A stretch of 64,000 nucleotides of DNA, taken from positions 33,213,584 through 33,277,583 of the forward strand of contig CM019719.1 in NCBI GenBank assembly GCA_009760885.1, written 5' to 3'. The position numbers were made by a program, and so were the translations under genes. Source of the DNA: Achatina immaculata. Lineage: Eukaryota; Mollusca; Gastropoda; Stylommatophora; Achatinidae. Below, in pieces: positions 30,561-42,739 of this stretch. Under the pieces are notes generated by a model, which was not told the DNA's origin, did no database searches, and was given only the letters and a program-made list of their open reading frames with translations. Position 1 is the stretch's first letter, and every line of letters starts with the position of its first letter.

Positions 30561-33480
30561 TATGATCATTTTTGTTCAGTCGACTGGCAGATTGTCTAAT
30601 TTCTGTCTTGTCATGATATTTACAAAGAATTTTTAGCTGGTTATTGTTGCCTTTTAAAAATAATCAACAGAATTATTTAATAATTATGTACTAAATTAAA
30701 AGTACAATCAGAATGATAGAAGAAAAACCTTTTCTTTTGGTAAAAAAGATAACAATTATTACAGCAGAAAAAAACCCCCAAAAACTTTCCAACAGATTTA
30801 CAGTAGTCAACACTTGTAATGGAATAATTAATTTTAAATTGGTTATATTAATGGGTTAGGATAAAGGAAGTTTATATGAGGTTTGAAGGATAAGGTTCAA
30901 TGAAGTTACCAAAAGGGAATTATATGAGAAAAAAAAAACAAGCAAACTGTAAAACAGTATGTGACAATAATTACATAAAAACACACAAATTCTTGATTAA
31001 TTTGTATAACTGACAGAAGCAAAAGATAGCAGGGTTATTCAGGAATGTTAACCCGATGACCATCGTTGTAGTTCTGTGTGGAAACTAAATGCTTACCCAC
31101 ACAGTGGCGCCGAGACAAAAATATATCAGCGGATTGACCAAGTAGGTCAAGAACAGAAAGGCAACTGATTTGATTACAAATACCAAGGGAAAAATATTGA
31201 GAAGCATGATTAATAGTACTTTTAACTGCAGTGCCTAATGAATGAATGATTGAGATGTTGGAACAGTTTTTCCCCACACCAGTAATATTGAAAAGAAAAA
31301 TGAAAATGGGATTGATGGGATGTGTTCTGAAGTCTGGAGACCTTTTTATTATGTGCAGAATGAGGTTTGGACACTCTTCAATTTGTGGAGGTAGTTGTGT
31401 AGTTACATCATATAGTGCTGTTTTTTTTCTGTTTATATATTTATGTATGCTTGTAATTCCTGTAAATAAATAATACACCAGGCTCGATGAGTTAATGGAT
31501 CATAATATCTTGACTTGACATATGCAGAATCACTTATAAGGAGACTACAGACTCATCTGCATAAACTGAAGACACCCTCACACTTCTAACTGCACACACA
31601 AGAAAGGTCTTCAGACCCAAGAATAGATCCTGCAAATCTGCATTCTCTACGGGGGGATAAGAGCCCAAAATAGCCATAGGAAATGAGGATGGATGAAAGA
31701 CTTTAGTGACCACATGAAGGACTGCTGACAGTGATATTCATAAAGGCAACCCTCCTCTTTATTTAAATGATTGACCATATGAAACTGAACAAAGACCTTT
31801 CAGTTTTTTCATCAATTCTTTATTTTCTTCTCTTTGTAACACGAGTTGAGTTTTCTTGCTTTTATGACCGGTGTGAACAATAAAAACTACAAATTATTAA
31901 TGGTTTCCTAGCCTACATCAGACATGTAGTAAGCAAGTTTTGGTGTTTCAGTACTGTGTCAAAGGATTAGACAAGTAATGCAGTGGGAAACACAAATTTA
32001 TTATTTATTATATTCAAGGAAAAAAGTTTATTCAAATTCCTTGTCACTTCTGTTGTTAAATTATAATGTTATAAATTTTACATAGCAATTTATACATATT
32101 TAAGATCTCATGCCCATGTAGGAACAGAGTACAGACTCCAGAACATGTACTCCAGGAGTCCCCAGCTTTTACAGACCTAGGCAGCCAGGCATGACCACAG
32201 GGCTCAGAAGTTAAACCAGAAGCTGTGGGGATGCCAGGAGGACCTGGAGACTTCATCCTAGTGACCAGACTTCTGATTTAGCATGACTAAGAATTTTAAT
32301 GCAAAAGAAGAAGACATATTTAAGATACAGAAATAGCATATATGTGAAAGAAAATTAGAAAATGAAACTGTAAATAAATTGGATACAGAACGAGACATTT
32401 GGTTTCAAAGGAAAGGTAATGCTGTTAAAGTATTCCTGTACTGAATTGTAGCTGTCCAATGGCTTTAAAGTGGTCCCTGTTGTCCAGTCAGTGAACAGAT
32501 GTTGGTAGCGCAGCGTGGCCATTGGATTGCAGCTTATCTTCTTGTTTATAGTTGGCAGCCTGCTGAGAAATTGCTTCATCTATATGCTCTAAGCAGGCAA
32601 CGCGCATTCCCTATAACACTAATGCCTCTATTCTAGAAGTTTCTTACTGAGGCATCAACATCCATGAGACTGTACTCTCATTTGTGTGTGAGCTACATTT
32701 TGATAGATTAGGGGTTCAGTTGAAAAGCAGGGGTTCAGTTGAAAAGTAGGGGTTCAGTTGAAAAGATCCTAAAAATGTTGTCTTTGTGTTAACCGCCGTG
32801 ATATCTTTTATGAATTACCTGAAAGATGAAGTGAACTCACACTGAAATGTTTGCCGTGATCCAAGTTTTGGTCACCACATATGCAATATGTTTGTCTAAT
32901 ATTGACAAATAGGCTTTTAGAAACTTGATCTTACTTCTGAAGCACTACTACCAGTTCCAAATACTTGTAGCAGTTTTCTTTGCCTGTTGACTATCCGTAG
33001 ATTGATTTTATGTTCTGTTAAACCACGATAAGGAATATTTTGACGATCCATAAACGAGGTAATGGATAATGCCTAGATGTGACATTGAATGCCCATTTAT
33101 TCTTATCCGTGCCCGCTTTTTCTTCGAGGTTTTGATCGGTGGTTTCACCTGAAGTAATTCATTTCTCAAAGCGTGTGAGATATTTCTGCTCCGAAACCTC
33201 GTGGTCTGACGTCCGTGTGTTCTGCTTCCATTGCGACAGCGAGAGAGCTGTTAACTTGATCTTACCCCGGGCTCCACGCGGTGTTCTGCAAAAGCCAAAG
33301 GCGCGATTTATTGCGAAAGAAACTGAAGAAAGATTTGTGAAGATAAAAAAAAAGGGGGGGGGGGGAGGCTAAGATTTATTAGATCCTATGAACGTGCAAC
33401 AGATAAAGAGAGCTTTAGAAAAAGGTAACTCCACCATATGCCCCATGGACATAACGCTGCATACGTTGTAAAAATATTAG
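30561..33480. other. Intergenic, AT-rich; little recognised
   Basis: No convincing coding exon. At 31,030-31,160 the minus strand reads LGQSADIFLSRRHCVGKH then STQNYNDGHRVNIPE, perhaps a LINE 3' end. At about 32,105-32,270, GTACAGACTCCAGAACATG and GAAGCTGTGGGGATGCC resemble part of 23,900-24,080, suggesting one more dispersed family. At 32,705-32,760 a 20-bp GGGGTTCAGTTGAAAAG unit is repeated three times. At 33,140-33,350 there is a modestly CpG-rich patch of unknown meaning. Confidence 0.5.
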
Positions 33481-33490
33481 CAATTTAACA

Positions 33491-33782
33491 CAGAGGTCTT
33501 AACCTTTTAACGATTAGAGATTCCCCCGTCCCAATCGTTTGCCCAGTATGTCCCAGTACTCAGCTTAGCCGGACAGCTGATATTATCGTCACCATGAGTC
33601 CTGTTAGGTGCCGGTATTACTTCAAAATTTGCCAGTATCCTTAGCATAATTTTACACACAAATTTAAACACAAAACAGGAAATTCTAATCTAACTACTTT
33701 TTGAGAGCCCTATACCCTCCCCCCCCCCCCAACAAAAAAATTGCCTGGTTGCCAAACGAATACCTCCAGTTGAGAATCGCTG
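33491..33782. mobile_element. hAT-like MITE with 8-bp target duplication
   Basis: The left end is CAGAGGTCTTAACC; the right end, reversed, is CAGCGATTCTCAACTGG. The flanks are ATTTAACA (33483-33490) and AATTAACA (33783-33790), matching 7 of 8, as expected for a hAT insertion. 292 bp, no transposase. Confidence 0.65.
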
Positions 33783-33825
33783 AATTAACATTTCCGGGGT
33801 TATATCAGCTTGGTTGTAACATTAG

Positions 33826-33826
<1 letters not shown>

Positions 33827-33858
<32 letters not shown>
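33827..33858. repeat. (TA)n microsatellite
   Basis: Uninterrupted TA dinucleotide tract between the hAT-like MITE and the 18-bp array. Confidence 0.9.
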
Positions 33859-33859
<1 letters not shown>

Positions 33860-33984
33860 TTTTCTACATTGAAACCGTTTAATGACACGCAACTCTGTAA
33901 ATGGCAATGGTTGTGAAGTCGATGTGTTATAACTTCGATTTCCCGGATTCTGACTTCATGATATTCAGAAATTATAAATTACCA

Positions 33985-34780
33985 CAGACTCCGACATCAT
34001 CACAGACTCAGACATCACCACAGACCACAGACTCCGACATCACCATAAACTTCGACATTACCGCAGACGCCGACATCACCACAGACTCCGACATCACCAT
34101 AAACTTCGACATCACCACAGACTCCGACATCATCATAAACTTCGACATCACCACAGACTCCGACATCATCACAGACTCCGACATCACCATAAACTTCGAC
34201 ATCACCACAGACTTCGACATCACCACAGACTCCGACATCATCATAAACTTCGACATCACCACAGACTCCGACATCACCATAAACTTCGACATCACCACAG
34301 ACTCCGACATCACCATAAACTTCGACATCACCACAGACTCCGACATCATCACAGACTCCGACATCACCATAAACTTCGACATCACCACAGACTCCGACAT
34401 CATCACAGACTCCGACATCACCATAAACTTCGACATCACCACAGACTCCGACATCACCATAAACTTCGACATCACCACAGACTCCGACATCATCACAGAC
34501 TCCGACATCACCATAAACTTCGACATCACCACAGACTCCGACATCACCATAAACTTCGACATCACCACAGACTCCGACATCATCATAAACTTCGACATCA
34601 CCACAGACTCCGACATCACCATAAACTTCGACATTACCGCAGACTCCGACATCACCACAGACTCCGACATCACCATAAACTTCGACATCACCATAAACTC
34701 CGACATCACCACAGACTCCGACATCACCATAAACTTCGACATCACCATAAACTTCGACATCACCACAGACTTCGACTAAT
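33985..34780. repeat. 18-bp minisatellite, open on both strands
   Basis: About 44 units of two main types: GACATCACCACAGACTCC and GACATCACCATAAACTTC, with CATCATC variants. Because the unit is six codons and lacks stops, plus-strand frame 33901-34779 is open for 292 codons (DITTDS/DITINF repeats) and minus-strand 34766-34008 for 252 codons (MVMSES/MVMSKF). Neither has splice, domain or signal evidence; I treat both as by-products of the repeat. Confidence 0.95.
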
Positions 34781-36240
34781 TTCCAACAATTCTATTATCG
34801 CTTACTTGTCCATCCATCCATCTATCCATCTGAGGGGGGGGGTGGGGAGGAAGAAAGGCTGAGGCTATAGGCTATTCGCACATGATGCGTGACCTACATT
34901 GCAACTGCGCATCACACGGGCCGCGGGACATCGCAGTTGCAAGTCAGTAGCCTCAGTCTTCATAAACGATACATTTCTGCTAACACTTGGGGCCCCAAGG
35001 AAAGGTGATGTCCAGACTTTTCATTGCCCCGGAGGGCTTCTCCTGTTTTAAGAGAGGGCACGGAGAGGCCACCGTGGTGGATGAAAACAATGGCAAATCA
35101 ATAGGGTAAGTGGCAAGGGGCAGTTTTTGCACCTGCCTGGAAAATTTCTATTCTGAGACTACCAACACTGACGTTGGCAAGAGTTTAACTATCAGGCACT
35201 GAGAAGAAATAACTGGCCATGTGAAACCAGCAAAGAAGACAAGTTCTACCGTTCCATACGTGAATTACAAAGAAAAAAAAAACGGAAATGTATCCAAGAG
35301 ACAGGACTGCAAGAAGGAAATGCAGTATATCTGGAGATGGAGACACAGGAAATGCGTAGGAAGATATTCCTAGTGCCTAGAGCCATCCTTCAACTTAAGC
35401 CCGCACCTCTGTGTTAGCACGCTACCAACAGCCTGGTAACTGGTGTTCCTGCTAACGGGAACTTTCATGTCTTCACACATTTTTTTCCCTGCCTAAATCA
35501 CAGATGAACATTCTGCAGAAATCTCAGAGTTCACCGGTAGTCTGACTGAAAAACACTTTAGTTACACTCATCACGTTTTTTTTTAAAATTTTGTAAATAC
35601 ACCCATGAACCAAACTCGTGGATTCCTCTCTACCATTTTATCAGCTATGGAGCGTGCACGCAGAATCAAGGGCCTCAACTATGAACCGGAAACAGTTCTG
35701 GTGGCAAAATTGCGACCGTCGCTAGTGTCAACAAAGTGACATCCCCAGAATGCAACCCGCAGCCAATCCACGGTGTCTGTTTATCTGACCAAGGTTTCTA
35801 CATCCCCCCCCCCCCCCCCCCCAATAGGCCAATGATGAACGAGAGTGACAGAGAAAGGAAGACGAAGGGAGAGCGAGAGAGGAAAGGTACAGATGCATCG
35901 ACCTTGAGGAAAATGAGAAATTGGAATTGGAACACGAATGCTGAAAATAGTTGTTTTTTTTTAAAGGGGGGGGGGGGGGTAGAGAATAGGTCGAACTAAT
36001 TATAGAAACGCTCTCTCTCTCTCTCTGTCTCTTTCCTGCCTCCTCCGACATACACACCCAGGCCTGTGGAGGGTCTGTCAGATCTCGAGGTCGGTTACTA
36101 ACGGTGCTCCCTGTTCAGGCATGAAATACGTTCATTATAAGTTAGGAGGGACAACCTGGAGCCAGGCACTTAACATCAGCTCGGACCTGCACACACCTAG
36201 GACCTCAGGTCATAGGGATGTGTAAATTATTGAATTTTAC
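34781..36240. other. Intergenic, no recognised gene; several homopolymer tracts
   Basis: It contains long C (35,804-35,822) and G (35,967-35,979) tracts and a (CT)n tract (about 36,010-36,027). Two short stretches look superficially exon-like: 35,015-35,100 (APEGFSCFKRGHGEATVV then a GTAAG) and 35,646-35,738 (MERARRIKGLNYEPETVLVA). I could not link either to a family. Confidence 0.4.
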
Positions 36241-36244
36241 TTCA

Positions 36245-36420
36245 TCTCGGTCAGGATCCTAAGTAGCGAAGTGGTTAGTGGACTTGCCTGCAATGACAAA
36301 GTGTTGGTGATTCGTTTCTGGCAGGCGGTGCATAGTCAGTCCAGCTGCCTAAGTGGTAGGACCCTGGAGCCTGGTTAGGATAATCAGCCAAGCGTGCCAC
36401 AGACCACATCGTCAGCGAGT
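36245..36420 (+). mobile_element. Possible degenerate tRNA-type SINE
   Basis: AGTAGCGAAGTGGTTAGTGG resembles a tRNA A-box region and GGTGATTCGTTTCTGG a decayed B box about 35 bp later, a layout similar to the better SINE at 53.88 kb. Confidence 0.35.
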
Positions 36421-36424
36421 GTGC

Positions 36425-36616
36425 CGATAGACCAAGGAAAATACAGACCCTAACACCATATCTGCCAGTATATGTCTATATATCTCTATGACATAAATAG
36501 ACCAAAGAAAATATAGACACTAACACCATATCGCCCTATATGCCTCCATTGCATGAAATAGACCAAGGAATATATAGACACTAACACCATATCGCCCTAT
36601 ATGCCTCCATTGCATG

Positions 36617-36667
<51 letters not shown>

Positions 36668-37335
36668 CCTTAAGTGCCCAGGGCACATGGGGCTTCCGCG
36701 AGGGTTTTCCACAAATGCCTGTCCTTCGCCTTTTTTTCTGCTCTTGCCCAGGTGAACCCTCTATTGCTCAACATCCTTTCTGTTGTTCTTCTCCATGTCT
36801 GTTTTGGTCTACCCTTACTTCTGTTCCCCTGTGGTATCCATCTTAGTGCTATTTTTGGTAGTGAGTTGTCAGTCATTCGGAACACATGTCCCAACCATCG
36901 CCAGCGTCTTTCCTCAATAATTGTTGTCAGTGGCTTCATCTGCATTTCTGCTAATAAGAAGTTATTTCTTATGGTGTTTGGCCAAAATATTTTTCTAATT
37001 CTTCGTAAACATTTAGTCTGGAAAGAATTCAACTTGTTTTCTATGGTTTTGGTGATTTTCCAGCATTCACTTCCATAGATTAGTACACTTAGAACATTAC
37101 TCTTAAATATCCTGATTTTCATATTTATGCTTAGTTTTTTTTTTATTCTGCAGCATTGCAAAATTATATGAAATAGACCAAGAAAATAAATACATTAACA
37201 TCGCCTGTATGTCTCAGTTACATGAAACAGATTAAAGAAAGTACTGACACTAAAATTGTCCCTTATAAGATCCAGCGACATAAGACAGATCAAGGAAAAT
37301 ACAGGCAATAACACCATGTCCCGTACACATCCCAG
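36425..37335. repeat. About 60-bp minisatellite interrupted by a LINE
   Basis: Units contain GACCAAGGAAAATATAGACA, CTAACACCATATCGCCCTAT and GCCTCCATTGCATGAAATA. Three to four units lie left of the LINE-G insertion (up to 36620) and about three diverged units to its right (from 37168). Confidence 0.85.
36621..37167 (-). mobile_element. LINE-G 3' fragment with (GA)n tail, nested in minisatellite
   Basis: The minus frame is open for 163 codons: SINMKIRIFKSNVLSVLIYG, SECWKITKTIENKLNSFQTK, RRWRWLGHVFRM, GRPKQTWRR and KDRHLWKTLAEAPCALGT stop, then a pure (GA)n tail of about 45 bp (CT on the plus strand). ATGAAAT occurs at 36614-36620 and 37168-37174, a likely 7-bp target duplication. It is 5'-truncated, and intact enough to be young. 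Confidence 0.9.
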
Positions 37336-37840
37336 TAACTGTCACGCTCTTGCCGTACCACGCTGGATATCTTCGCTGAACGCTCGGCCCAGTTCTTTCC
37401 TGTCGTTTCTTCTTGTTTCGACTAGCTACCGGACCTGATGAGACGCCAGCATTCCTGTCTCAGATCGATGTGGCACAGGCATGGAGGAGAAAGGGAAGCT
37501 TGAACTTTGTTAAAAAAACTGCGAAATGGATTTCTTCTTCTTTGTTCTCCCTCAAAAGAGCCCTGGTTGTGTTGCATAACAGCTGCGGGTTGGCTGCGGT
37601 ATGTGCACCTTTCGCCCCGACACATCTGTCTTTAGCAAGGAGTATTTTTTAGAACCGATTTCGTCGTCCCATTTTGGATCCTTATTCACCTGCCTTATTA
37701 CTAAATGTTACCAGGGGCGCAGTATGAAGATAGAACAGGGTGTGGTCAGCTTTGTTTCTGACGCTAGGGGGCGCTAACCAGAGGTTTCAGCCACGCCCCC
37801 CCCCTCTCTCGGACGGTTACAGCCCGAAAAGGAGGCGAAG
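37336..37840. other. Unassigned intergenic segment
   Basis: Contains short open frames on both strands at 37.41-37.65 kb without family motifs, and a C-rich tract at 37,796-37,805. No gene supported. Confidence 0.4.
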
Positions 37841-37844
37841 ACGC

Positions 37845-38530
37845 TGCTCGATTAGGCAATCAGCGAACCATAGCTGACATGCTAGCGTCAGGGTTAGCGA
37901 ACCATAGTTGATATGCTAGCGTCAGGGTTAGCGAACCATAGCTGATATGCTAGCGTCAGGGTTAGCGAACCATAGCTGACAAGCTAGCGTCAGGGTTAGC
38001 GAACCATAGCTGATATGCTAACGTCAGGGTTAGCGAACCATAGCTGACATGCTAGCGTCAGGGTTAGCGAACCATAGCTGATATGCTGCTAGCGTCAGGG
38101 TTAGCGAACCATAGCTGATATGCTAACGTCAGGGTTAGCGAACCATAGTTGATATGCTAGCGTCAGGGTTAGCGAACCATAGTTGATATGTTAGCGTCAG
38201 GGTTAGCGAACCATAGCTGACCAAGACCCTGTCCTACCTCTTCATTGGTACCCCCAGTAACTGGCATAGCCTGGCTAACGGGACAATGATCGCCATAGTC
38301 CCGTTCCCCCCGCCCCATGGTAGTGGAGTCTGCTAAAGAAGCATTGCGCACCCCCTGCTTTTTAGCTGTACCCCGGGACTAAAAAAGTAGCCGCCATAAC
38401 CCGCTCCCATGCCGATACGATGCTGTGCCTCAACACCTCTACAGCATCGGTTGCAAAGAACACCAGCTCGCAGTTACAGGGAGATAGCGCAAGACAAGAC
38501 AAGATAAGACAAGACAAGACAAGACAAGAC
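37845..38530 (+). mobile_element. R1 copy with internally expanded head (11 x about 34 bp)
   Basis: The head unit GTCAGGGTTAGCGAACCATA plus GCTGATATGCTA is repeated so that GCGAACCATAG occurs 11 times, against about twice in the other copies. The normal R1 body follows from 38,220 (CCAAGACCCTGTCC, GATCGCCATAGTCCC, CTACAGCATCGG). The tail here is (acaag)n rather than (acaagt)n. Confidence 0.93.
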
Positions 38531-38639
38531 AAAACAGCCTGAATATTGCCTGCTCAATGGTTTGTTTTCATTTCTGAGATTCATGTCACTTAGTGCTGGA
38601 TTTACGATTATGCTAATTAAGCTACGCTTTAGGGTCTCA

Positions 38640-39140
38640 CAGTTTTCAGGACCTTAAAATATTTTGTGGGACCCATCGACTAACCTGCCATGTCAAATGT
38701 CAGAGGAAACAAAAGAATGGATCAGTTGGCCGATTCGGCTGTCATAGAGAAAGGGCAGGCAATGGATCGAACTGACATCATCAGTGCAGTAAGAGAAGCT
38801 GAGCAGACAGAATACGTCACTGACAGCCGTAACTTAGCGTCATTGTCCAGATTATCTCGAAGAAGGCGGAAAAGAAAACCCCATTTCATCCAGACACCAT
38901 TCACCTCGATTCTGTGCTGTCAGTGCCAAACACGGACACTCAACAACTACCATGACAGAAGGACAGCACCATGAGAGATGAAATGCTGAAGAAAAATGGT
39001 AAACAACACAAGAAGGGATCAAATGCGCGACATGAAATAATCCAACAAACGGTGGGAATAACAACTGTCAAGAACTACATCGAAGATCAGAGAGTTCTGC
39101 GGTTCGAGCAGTGTCACCTTATAAACGTTAGTAGTAACAC
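38640..39140 (+). mobile_element. LINE-H RNase H C-terminal fragment
   Basis: VRGNKRMDQLADSAVIEKGQ, AMDRTDIISAVREA and ASLSRLSRRR resemble the G..GNE.AD.LA.SA end of LINE RNase H domains and the linker after it. Frame breaks follow. It was recognised by pattern, not a search. Confidence 0.6.
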
Positions 39141-39334
39141 CAAACAACCAACCAGCAACTCCCAAGTAAAAAGGCCCAAACGGAGGCAACAGTCAGTTAA
39201 TCATCTTGAAGAGAAACTCCGTTTTTCTTGGTTTTTCATAGTTACCAGTTTGTTTGTTTGTTTTTTTTTCTTCTTTTTATTCAGTGAGGTTCATGTTCCA
39301 AGGGAGATGAACAAAAATCATTTTCTCTCAGGTC

Positions 39335-39645
39335 ATGTCTTCTAACTGTCTGTCGTTCTTGTCTGTCTTCTAACCGTCTGTCGTTCTTGTCTGTCTTCAA
39401 ACGTCTGTCGTTCTTGTCTGTCTTCTAACCGTCTGTCGTTCTTGTCTGTCTTCTAACCGTCTGTCGTTCTTGTCTGTCTTCTAACTGTCTGTCGTTCTTG
39501 TCTGTCTTCTAACCGTCTGTCGTTCTTGTCTGTCTTCTAACTGCCTGTCGTTCTTGTCTGTCTTCTAACCGTCTGTCGTTCTTGTCTGTCTTCTAACTGT
39601 CTGTCGTTCTTGTCTCTCTTCTAACTGTCTGTCGTTTCTGTTCTC
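39335..39645. repeat. Minisatellite, 29-30 bp unit
   Basis: About ten copies of CTGTCTGTCGTTCTTGTCTG followed by TCTTCTAAC, alternating ACCGTC and ACTGTC variants. Confidence 0.95.
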
Positions 39646-40830
39646 GCGTCATATCCTTATCAAGTTTGTCTCCTTGTTGCTAACCAAAAATCCTTACTCT
39701 CTAACCCTTTTTTTCTCGTCATTCTTTTACATCTCTTCTTCCATTGGACCAACTTCTTCTCACCCTATTGAAATTTCCGTCCAGTTGATTTGTCGTGTGC
39801 ATTTTCATGTGCACTGTCCCCATTTATACTGTCACAAGCAGTTGATACACACGAGTCCAGAACAACCAGCTGCATGTGCAGACAACCTGGAAACATCTAG
39901 ATATAAGCGCGATGACGATCAAGGGGAAAAGTGGATAGATGGGGGTGAAAGACACACCGAGGAAACATAACATGACAGCTACCCAGGCCTCTCACCTTGC
40001 TCTTGGCCTATGTCTGAACTCCCTGCGACGTTAATGGCATAATCAGAGAGATAAGAAGAAGTAAAAAAAAAAAGATGACAAAGAGGAAAGAAGAAAAAGA
40101 AGAGGTAGCAGTCGAGAATAAAGGAGCTGAGGGTGAACTTTGGTGTGGCAAAACATGAGCAACTAATGAAAAGATCCAGAAGGATGGCAAATGAACAAGA
40201 AGACATACTCGTATGTAATAAGTCATTGAAGGAGATGCCGAAGATAAGATCGGAGCATCTATGGATGTATCTTTCCTAACTAACATACAGAGTCTCATAG
40301 TGTAACTTTCTAACAAAACGGCTTCAAGATGTATGTAGTTTGGGGCCTAACCAAGCGTATATTCGGCACCGGGCGCACTGTTATCTGACAAAGACCCTCT
40401 GACGTAACTCTGACTGGCGTCACGTTGCACTGTTGGTTATTGGACAGAAAAGAGCAGCCTCGTCCCGTCTTCATATTTTTTTAAAATTACCTCATGTTCA
40501 CACATCATCATCATCATCATAATCATCATCATTCCCCATCTTTTTCTCGCTTTATTTCTGTGGACAGATCACTTGTCTGTTAACGACAATTTGACAGCAG
40601 AGTGTTAGCTCAGTCTAGCTCTAATCAATCACAAATTCTACCAAAATGTGATCGGACGTTAACATGAAACAATTAATATGTTATGGTACATTTTAACTAA
40701 CGAAAGAGAACAAGTGAACGATAATCAAGACTGTTTTTAGCATTTTAAAATTATCAGGGGAAATTTAAAAGAGTGCTCTCTCTTGGTACCCACAGCAACA
40801 TACGAAGTGCAGCAAAATACTGAAGACGCA
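39646..40830. other. Intergenic, no gene recognised
   Basis: Pyrimidine-rich on the plus strand to about 39,800; a CATCATCATCATCATAATC-type tract at about 40,503-40,530. No conserved protein motif on either strand. Confidence 0.4.
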
Positions 40831-40849
40831 AAAATTAAAGGCGTAGCTC

Positions 40850-41334
40850 AGATGTTAGTGGTCACCATCACCCTCAAAGTAGTCCCCTCTTCTGAGTCTT
40901 GGCAACTATCCCAGCGGTGCTGCCACTTTCTGAAGCATTGCTGGAAGTAATTTTCTCCCATTGCCTTGAGAACACACTACGACTCTGCTTGAAATTTCTC
41001 CACCGTCTGAAATCATCGCCCCTTCAGCTTCATTTTCAGTTTTGGAATCAAGAAAAAGTCCCATTGGTGCAAGTCTGGTGAATAGGGAGGTTGCGGCAGC
41101 AGAGTCATGATGTTGCTGGTAAAAAAAAAAAAAACCGGTGAATCTGGAAGATAGTCATTGTTGTGGTGGAGAAGCTATATATTGTTCCACCATTTATTTT
41201 TGTCAGGTCGCTTTCTTCTCAAATTCTCTCGTAGACATCTCAAGACCTCGACGTAGAACGCAGAATTAACTGTTTGACCAGAAGGAAGAATGTCTTTGTG
41301 AACAATTTCCTTGTTATGAAAGAGAGAGACAGAG

Positions 41335-41395
<61 letters not shown>

Positions 41396-42060
41396 CAGAA
41401 ACAGAGACACACACAGAAGGAGAGAGAGAGAGAGAATACAACAAATGAACAATAGACTTGATGTTGCTCTTGACTGGTCCCACTATTTTCGGCCGAAGTG
41501 ATTGCGGACTTTTCCATTGGCTGGATTGTCGTTTGGTTTCTGTGTTTTAGGCTTGGACCCAGGTTTCGTCACTCGTAATGACATGTGAAAGACAGCTGGG
41601 GTCACTGACAGCATGTTCTTTGATGTCAGAGCAACCATCAAGTCGTTGCTGCTTTTGATCAGTGCTCAGAAGTCTGGGCATAAACCTTGATGCGACGAGC
41701 CGCATCATCAAATCCTCCGTTACAGTTCTGTGACAGCTTCTATGACTGATTCCCACTAGCGCATTGATTTCATCAGTGATGCGAGCACAGTCTTTGCGGA
41801 TAATGTGACGCACTCTCTCAGTCATGTCTAGCGTTGAGCTGGACACTGGTCGATCTGGACGTTCGTCATCACCCGATGTTCTTCCCCCCCCCCCCCCCCC
41901 TTCCCAGCACTTAAACCGGGAAAACTACTCAAATGCCTTGTAACTACTCATAGCATGTTCACCAAAACTCGTCTTCAACGTTTGATGGCACTCTGTAGTC
42001 GTTTTTCCTAACTAGTAACATAATTTGATGCAAATGCGCTACTCACGGAAATTCGCAGAG
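40850..42060 (-). pseudogene. mariner-like transposase relic with microsatellite inserted in the coding region
   Basis: On the minus strand, in order: HTH remains (LGKTTTECHQTLKTSFGEHA, then KAFE, stop, FSRFK), a poly-G tract at about 41,884-41,900, DDERPDRPVSSSTLDMTERV, ARITDEINALVGIS, LLSTDQKQQRLDGCSDI, the first Asp motif as VITSDETWVQ, then a (CT)/(GT) tract at 41,317-41,434, SGQTVNSAFYVEVLRCLREN and a decayed C-terminus (PKLKMKLKGRWFQTVEKFQ). The normal SGDETW-type motif is close to intact, but stops, frameshifts and homopolymers kill the gene. Confidence 0.85.
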
Positions 42061-42361
42061 AGCACTTAGCAATTGTTAAAAAAAAAAGACTTGTGTCACG
42101 TCACTTCCGCTACACACAAATTGCCAATTTTCAGCACACACATTGAGGGGAAAGGGGGTGGGTCATGATCTTAGGGGTATACTAGAGTGCCAGATAAAGC
42201 AGTTCATTGCAACAAATATAACAGGCGCCCTGAACAACAGTATATATATTTTATTTACCAGACCTACAAGATCAAAAGGCCTGATCTAAACAGCAAGACC
42301 GTTTCTGTACTACAGCTTAGAAACAACGCGCAACACCCAGGCGAAACCAACGCTCCTCAAT

Positions 42362-42727
42362 TCAAGTGCCGTGCCGTGTGGCGTAGGCGATCATTTCTCT
42401 CCACAATTCCCTGTCTTTAGACTTCATTATGAGATCCGCTGGTGACTTTTTTCCTAGCCACACTGACAGCTCATCCAGTAACTTTTCTCTCTGTCTTCCC
42501 CAGTCTCTTCTTCCTTCAGTTTTTCCAGTTGCCACAGTGTGTTCCAATTTTCCTCTTCTCAGAAAAGGTCCTATAAATCTCGCTTGTCTGACTCTGATCT
42601 TTGCTATAATTTGCTTTTTAACTCCAGCCTCTCTTAAGACTTCTTCATTAGTTTTCTTGGCTGCCCACAGTACCTTCAACATGGACAGCCAAGAACAACG
42701 CTCCTTAAAAGAACAAAATTGTGTCAT
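42362..42727 (-). mobile_element. LINE-B 3' fragment, 121-codon open remnant
   Basis: LWAAKKTNEEVLREAGVKKQ, RQARFIGPFLRRGKLEHTVA, GRQREKLLDELSVWLGKKSP and KDRELWREMIAYATRHGT stop. Same 3' end layout as the copy at 13.5-13.8 kb (KITNEECMRRAGE / FIGHAMRRG). Confidence 0.9.
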
Positions 42728-42739
42728 AGATTGGACTGT

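Noticed and set aside
33901..34779. 292-codon plus-strand frame and 252-codon minus-strand frame as real proteins
   Set aside because: Both are generated by an 18-bp tandem repeat, consist almost wholly of it, and overlap on opposite strands.
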